From Halisarca cf. caerulea (Eukaryota; Porifera; Demospongiae; Chondrillida; Halisarcidae): a stretch of DNA of 64,000 nt. The stretch spans positions 200,001 through 264,000 of the forward strand of contig CAUJGJ010000243.1 of NCBI GenBank assembly GCA_963170055.1, read 5' to 3'. The notes beneath the pieces are model-generated. The model saw only the letters and a list, made by a program, of their open reading frames with translations, was not told the origin of the DNA and searched no databases. How positions within the stretch are numbered: the first letter of the stretch is position 1; the number at the start of each line of letters is the position of its first letter. Shown one piece after another: positions 58,621 to 64,000 of the stretch. Both the position numbers and the translations under genes were made by a program.

Positions 58621-59605
58621 ATGGCTTCCGGATCAAATGTATGTTGAATATTATGAATGATGTAAAACATGTTTTCATATATTATATCATAATGCATGCA
58701 TGTATCTTAATAGACAACCCAGTTAATCATAATCATCTATCTTTTTGTACCCAATGCATGGCATATATAGTAAATGCTGTACTCGTAAAAAAAATCTTCA
58801 ATTCAGCATGACGGTGTTGATTCTTCACACCCTTTATAGTTGTCCTTCTTATAATGCTTCACTTAATGTTGCTTGGCTACTTTATGTTGCCGGAACATAT
58901 TAGGCATATATCTACATTAAGACACACAGTTTGTAAAGTTAGTAAGGATCAATATAGCTGCATATATGGGAGTCTCAAAGAACAACTATAAGCCTTCATG
59001 TTGTATATATTGTTACAGTACTGTGTTTATGTAAGATATGGTCATCCTCAGGCTGTATAATTGAGGGTTTTCTATCCTTCTCCACTATATATGATAGGCT
59101 ATTGAACACACAATTTCTAATGCAGCTTGTAAATATTATTATAAAAGAGTATTCAATTTGTATGAAAGCATGTATGTAGCAATGGCTTTCATGTGTGTGT
59201 ATATTACATCATAGATACTGAGTATGTATGCATTTCAATTTACTCATATAGACTAATAGTGATGATGACATTGGAATTGCTGCCAGAATTCTAAACGATC
59301 TGTTTAAATATCTGAGAACAAATCTCCCCATTGGCAATAATATAGCTTCGGAATTGTTTGGATGGAAGCCATCATTGTTAGGGTCCCAAGAACACAAGCG
59401 GATCCGAGCTTTAAATGATCAAGGTAAAGATGATGATGCCTTTCAGACATGGTTCTCATTTGCTACTAATGGGTACACGGAAGTGAGTCTAGTGGAACTT
59501 TGCAAATGTCTGAGGAGAGCAGGAAAAGATGCCAGACCAAAGCTAATAGACATTGCTGAGAAGATAGAAACTGCTATGAAAAGGTTAGCTACTTCACGCT
59601 GGTAG
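58621..59605 (+). CDS. Small two-exon gene, likely Death-fold (Death/CARD-like) protein
   Basis: Exon 1 is 58621-58638 (ATG, MASGSN, donor GTATGT). Exon 2 is 59252-59605 (acceptor CATATAG, phase 0, ending TAG). The product is 123 residues. TNSDDDIGIAARILNDLFK and YLRTNLPIGNNIASELFGW look like the first two or three helices. VSLVELCKCLRRAGKDARP and LIDIAEKIETAMKRL look like the last helices of a Death-superfamily bundle. Sequence between (SQEHKRIRALNDQG) is charged. The subfamily cannot be named from the sequence, and a DED or CARD is also possible. As a single-domain protein it could compete with or bridge the Death proteins encoded nearby. Confidence 0.65.
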
Positions 59606-60826
59606 GTTATGTCCGATTAAGACATAAAACAAAATGGTGGACGATGTCAAAGTTCTAAAACAACCCCTCTGTTTTCTGCCGAAACAGAATATACAGTTCC
59701 TAAATATTCTTAAAGAAGAACAAGGACATATCTACTTTAAATAATTTGCAGCCTAGAGGCTAATCCAGTACTTAATATGTCTTTGTGCACCTTTCGTCAG
59801 GCCTACGTGAAAACACAAAGAGTAACAATTATTGCAACTTTCGATCAGAGTTTTCGATCGTTTTTATATATACAAAAGTCGAATGTAACTCTAATGTGGA
59901 ACGAAATGTACGTAAATCAAAAGATGAATTTCACTGCTCCATTCCATGCTTTCAATGAAAAACGACAAAAACACTGCTACAGCCACAAAACGCTGGACAT
60001 TATATGAATGCAACAACATACAGAGATTCGCTTTTGGGTTCTGAGGGTTTGGTCCTTCAGGAACAATCTGTGAAAGTTTCAAATTCAAATTTAAAGCTAT
60101 TTTTCCAAAATTTTGATTGTAATTTCTTTGTGCGGTTGTCTTCCTCCTTCATGGGATAGTAGATGCTGTCAAATGACAATATAGATTAGATTCGGGTCTA
60201 TATCATATACAAAACAGTTATGGCGTTAGTCCAAATGCCATTTAGACCTGTGCATTTCGTTCCAACGGCAAACAAGGTGATTTATTTCAATGCTTTGATA
60301 ACGTCCGCCATTTTATTTTCTGTCCCTGTTGATGTCCCTGTTGATGGTGTATATACCAGCAAAACAGCGCTAAATATGAACGTAGTGTTTGTATAGCTAC
60401 CCCTATAAACCAGTACTGGATATAACCCTGGTGTGATTGTATGGGACATGTATAGGTAGAGCACTATGATGATGTAGTACAATGTATGCCGTGCAGTTTG
60501 CTGTTGTGCCAAGGTGATGAGATGCCGTGGTGAGACCCCTTTGAGTTCTATGTCATGTCTCAGATTATGAATATCATTGATGAACTCTGAATTTCATTTG
60601 CCAGTGTCACCTGTGGAGCTATATATAATAATATTGTATGATAGATCATAGTCCAGCCAGCTGTAGGTGGGTCGCAGCTGGCTGGACAACCTACTATGGT
60701 ATTTTGTCCAGTATTTGTTGCAACCTACTACGGTATATTATTGTCCAGTCTTTGTTGGTGCATGCACACTCATCTGGTCAATTGTTGGAATTGCCAACCT
60801 ATACCTCTGTGTAGTAGCTGTATAGG
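59606..60826. other. No gene seen
   Basis: AT-rich intergenic sequence with short frames only. GTCCCTGTTGAT occurs twice in tandem near 60321-60345. Confidence 0.4.
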
Positions 60827-60899
60827 TGACATCTGCGTATGTTCTATCTGCAGTTGCAGATCCGGTAGGAGTGCAAGTACGGAAGAAAATAAAAAGGCA
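60827..60899 (+). CDS. Possible exon, Cys/Ser-rich linker
   Basis: An acceptor-like GCTGTATAG and donor GTATGT bound a phase-1 frame reading DICVCSICSCRSGRSASTEE and then NKKA. If real it could precede the Death exon at 62689, which otherwise lacks upstream exons. A second acceptor (ATCTGCAG) gives a different frame. Weak evidence. Confidence 0.25.
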
Positions 60900-61067
60900 G
60901 GTATGTGTATAGGATTTCCCTGTTTTCAGTAGATGCCATATGCCATGACATTGTATATTCATATTTGGTTTGCTATGTACGTCTTGTGGTATGTTACAGG
61001 CAGGCGTTGTGTATAATAGCTTTCATGCGGTTCTAAGCTAACTTGTAAATTTTGTCAAATACAGCAT

Positions 61068-61236
61068 AACAGCCAAACCTTGCTACAGTGAACCCTGGAT
61101 ACAATGAACTCCCTGATAAAGCAAACATGGACCTTAGAATGTACACCTATCTAGACTCTATTGTGAATGAACCTTGATATAGTGAACCTTTTCAGTGGTC
61201 CCGAGGGGGTTCATTATAACAAGGTTTGACTGTATA
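61068..61236. mobile_element. Short MITE / transposon end pair
   Basis: AGCCAAACCTTGCTACAGTG at the left and CAAGGTTTGACTGTA at the right are inverted. This is the ACAGTYAAACCT-type terminus seen in several places in the window (for example 55199 and 58050). Confidence 0.65.
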
Positions 61237-62468
61237 GTGTAGTTACAGGTTGAATGTGAAGGAGGCTGTACATATAGTCAGGAACGCATAATAGTCTGTC
61301 AGGAAAGGCGGCACTGTGGAATGGAGCAGTGAAATTCATGTTTCGATTTTCATCATTTACGTAGTTCCACTGACCAATAATTGGTCCACGCTCCTGGTAT
61401 ATTCATTGGATGCTGGTTCATGCACGTATAAGATTTATTAGCAATATGCGTGAATGGCATGGCTATATACATAAGGGTGCCAATAGGCTGCAATTACTAG
61501 GAGCAATTATATTATATACCAGCCCCCCCCCCCTCCCTTGGAATTTTCCTATATAGATACGCCCCTGTATTATATACCTGTCCTTACATCACATTTCTAT
61601 TTTTCTCATTCTGAGTCAGTACAATTGCACCCAATGACATAAACATTGTTTTATTATATCAATGTGGCTTGTATAAGCTATAGTAAGCTATATATATAAT
61701 ATGTGTAATGGTGTCATTTGCACATGAACTGTTTGGATTTGCTATTCTCCCCATGCATACATGAATTATACAATTCATTGAGCTTTTGTAGGCATGTAAC
61801 ATTCTTCCAATAAACTGGGTACTATATACAGGGTTTTCATCGGGCACATTTCACCCTCAAGGCCCTGTAGTATAACTAGTACCTATTGCTGGTGCAACTA
61901 TAATATGCTCACTGGGAGAACCAGGATACTAATATACGTATATCGTGTGTATACCATACTGCCATGGGTGTAACTGGAGAACATGGAGTGATGTCCTTTT
62001 TTCCAAATTACTATTATGCTTTCAATTTGGTACATTGTATTCCCTATATAGTTCTTGTAGCTTAAGGCTCTTGAAATACGTTTGTGACAGTCAATCTATA
62101 CTACATGGTGGCACCGAGGCACTTCAAACCCTTTCTGGCAATACATAGCTCTGAGGCAACTATCACAGAGTAATCATGTGTCACCATTGGTTGTAAAAGT
62201 TTTGCAGGTTGATATTGTCCGGATCCTGCATTTAGCCCTTTTCAAAAGTGCATTCTTGTGGACAGCCTTTAAAATCTGTAGTCCATGAACCTCAACTATG
62301 GTATCCTAGTTTTGAACTTTTGTGCAAATTGTGCAGTACCATAGACAACAACTATGTAGCCCTAAGTATAGAGCCCTCTCTGTTTACGTGTAAATGAGAT
62401 TGTAATAATATGTAAATTACTCAAATGATGTGCGTAAGTATATGTTATAATACGCAAACACATGCATG

Positions 62469-62529
62469 CACACACACACACATGCACACACACACACGCG
62501 CACGCACACATGCACACACCCTCGCACAA

Positions 62530-62593
<64 letters not shown>

Positions 62594-62596
62594 CAA
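62469..62596. repeat. (CA)n array
   Basis: CA tract followed by (TA)n at 62617-62648. Same arrangement and spacing as the array before Death exon 16472. Confidence 0.97.
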
Positions 62597-62607
62597 TGTA
62601 TATATTT

Positions 62608-62650
<43 letters not shown>

Positions 62651-62688
62651 ATGCATCTCTATAAGTCAGATTGTCACCCTTTGCTCAG

Positions 62689-62963
62689 GTCCAGATCTTG
62701 TAATAAAGTCCACCACTGATCTTCTGCCCTACCTGGATAAGATGAAAACTCAACTTTATCTACTTGGCTGTGTTCTGGCGATCCAGAGTGAAACTGCTGC
62801 TATTGAGAACACTCCCGGGGACCCCACTACAAAGTGCTTGCGGGTCTTAGAGCATTGGTTAAAGGTAACCCCAAATCCACCTTGGAGCATATTATGTGAT
62901 AAACTCAAGATGAGCGAATCATTCAACAGTGTGAGAGAACAGATGGAAAAAGACCACTGTTAA
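62689..62963 (+). CDS. Death-domain terminal exon, copy 3
   Basis: Acceptor TTGCTCAG, phase 1, TAA at 62961. It keeps LLPYLDKMKTQLYLLGCVLAI, CLRVLEHWLKV and WSILCDKL. It differs by VLAI for ALGI and NTPGDP for KTSEDS. Upstream coding exons were not convincingly found, so it may be part of a gene with distant exons or a stranded duplicate. Confidence 0.75.
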
Positions 62964-64000
62964 TGAACAGGTGTGGTGTGAAATTTCCTGTCTGTTTATA
63001 GGAACACATTCTGCTTAATACCATTTCATAGTATGACATAATGTATATTGAAGCAGCAAGCCTTATGGCAGATACAGCCCTTATTGCTAGCATGATAATA
63101 TTATGTATAGTGTAGAATATTGCAATTGTCAGGCATACAATTCTGTCTGCCTCCCCATATCTTGAGTGAGCCTGGATATCCATACATGCTTCTAGTACTG
63201 AGGAATGTTCAATGGAACCTGTATAATATCGAACATGTTGGCGACTACTAAAAGTGTCCTGATTACAGAGGTGTCCTGATTTTCCAGGGTAGCCCCTATC
63301 ATTCATTATATGTATATGTATGGAAATTTGGGACCATTATTAACCTAATGTCCAGTTTTCACAGGTGGCATGGTTTTCAGGTGTCTTGGATAGCAGATTT
63401 CACTGTTCATGTTCAATGTTTATGTTTAAAAGAATATTGTGCATGTATTTATGCTTGCACACGAGCCATCATATAATTAAATACCATGCAAACAAGCACT
63501 ATTTTATCGGGCGCTCTACTCTACCAGACGTGTTAAAAACGCAGATGAACAACAATTTTACATGCTCTTTAGTACTCGAACATGGCAAAGTAGCATCATT
63601 TTTTAGTTTGGATATTGCCTCCATCTTTTTCCCTCACAAATGGTACTTGTACGTGGCAATGTCACTCTTGTAGGACACTGTTTAGTATTGGTACGATGTT
63701 TTATCGAGGGATGGGTGAAGCAGATCTGTATTGTACATGTATAGCTGAGTGTATAGCTACCAGTTTTATCAATGTTCCTGGGTTCCTGAAGCTGGAGAAG
63801 AGCTAGGAGGAAAATGGGAGGCGGGTAACTGCATTGATAGGCAAACATTTACGTTACTTTTATCATCCGTAATTATTTGGGCAGCATATTTGTTGGGTAT
63901 TTACCAAGCTATTTAGATTCAATCACTCTGAACTAATTAGTAGTCCTTGTCCGATACATTAGGGCATGTACTGTAGTACGTTTTCAGTGCTTTTATACTC
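62964..64000. other. No further gene seen
   Basis: Duplicated 3' flank to about 63450, then AT-rich sequence with only short unsupported frames to the window end. Confidence 0.45.

Larger units (their letters stand above)
61963..63450. repeat. Segmental duplication carrying Death exon copy 3
   Basis: The sequence from GCCATGGGTGTAACTGGAGA at 61963 through the CA array, the Death exon and its 3' flank parallels 15511-17100. Divergence is moderate and the CA array is shorter here. Confidence 0.88.

Noticed and set aside
58807..58836. Possible middle exon after CAATTCAG in the small Death-fold gene
   Set aside because: In the required phase it reaches a stop within 11 codons and has no donor. 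The direct 58638-59252 junction works.

Overview
This is eukaryotic, intron-rich, AT-rich DNA, very probably from an early-branching marine animal. A demosponge is my leading guess: the window combines Roc-COR and Death-domain proteins without leucine-rich repeats, a Gmr1-like retrotransposon, many TA-flanked short DNA elements and abundant (TG)n/(CA)n arrays. The species call is inference. I recognised no tRNA, rRNA, bacterial operon or CRISPR array. Every host gene I could support is on the + strand. Exon boundaries come from splice-site consensus and reading phase only.

Layout. (1) 467-16755: a chain of small phase-1 exons, including a Lys-rich exon, a transmembrane exon and a terminal Death-domain exon, embedded in microsatellites and foldback elements. 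(2) 18123-20582 (-): a reverse transcriptase ORF from an RLE-type non-LTR element, with its 5' end rearranged by tandem duplication. (3) 21806-47455: a Roc-COR gene. Its 5' half is an array of 57-nt exons and 21-27-nt microexons carried on amplified 1.1-1.4 kb intron repeats. Its 3' half holds the P-loop exon, a large Roc/COR exon and a short terminal exon. Two nested TA-flanked elements (25740-27911) and a nearly pristine Ty3/gypsy element (37650-43145, antisense, pol order IN before RT) sit in its introns. (4) 47775-48520: a 20-bp-TIR element. (5) 48580-50000: a decayed RT copy. (6) 50067-54965: a second COR gene whose GTPase motifs are lost and which ends in a Death domain. (7) 58621-59605: a small two-exon gene for a likely Death-fold protein. 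(8) 61963-63450: a duplicated block carrying a third Death-domain exon.

The three Death exons (16472, 54688, 62689) are near-copies with shared flanks, so the locus grew by segmental duplication. Almost all internal exons are symmetric phase 1-1, so domains can be gained, lost or skipped without breaking frame. By analogy with other Death and ROCO proteins the cluster probably encodes innate-immune or cell-death signalling adaptors, with GTPase/COR scaffolds, a possible membrane-anchored Death protein and single-domain partners. The pathway role is inference.
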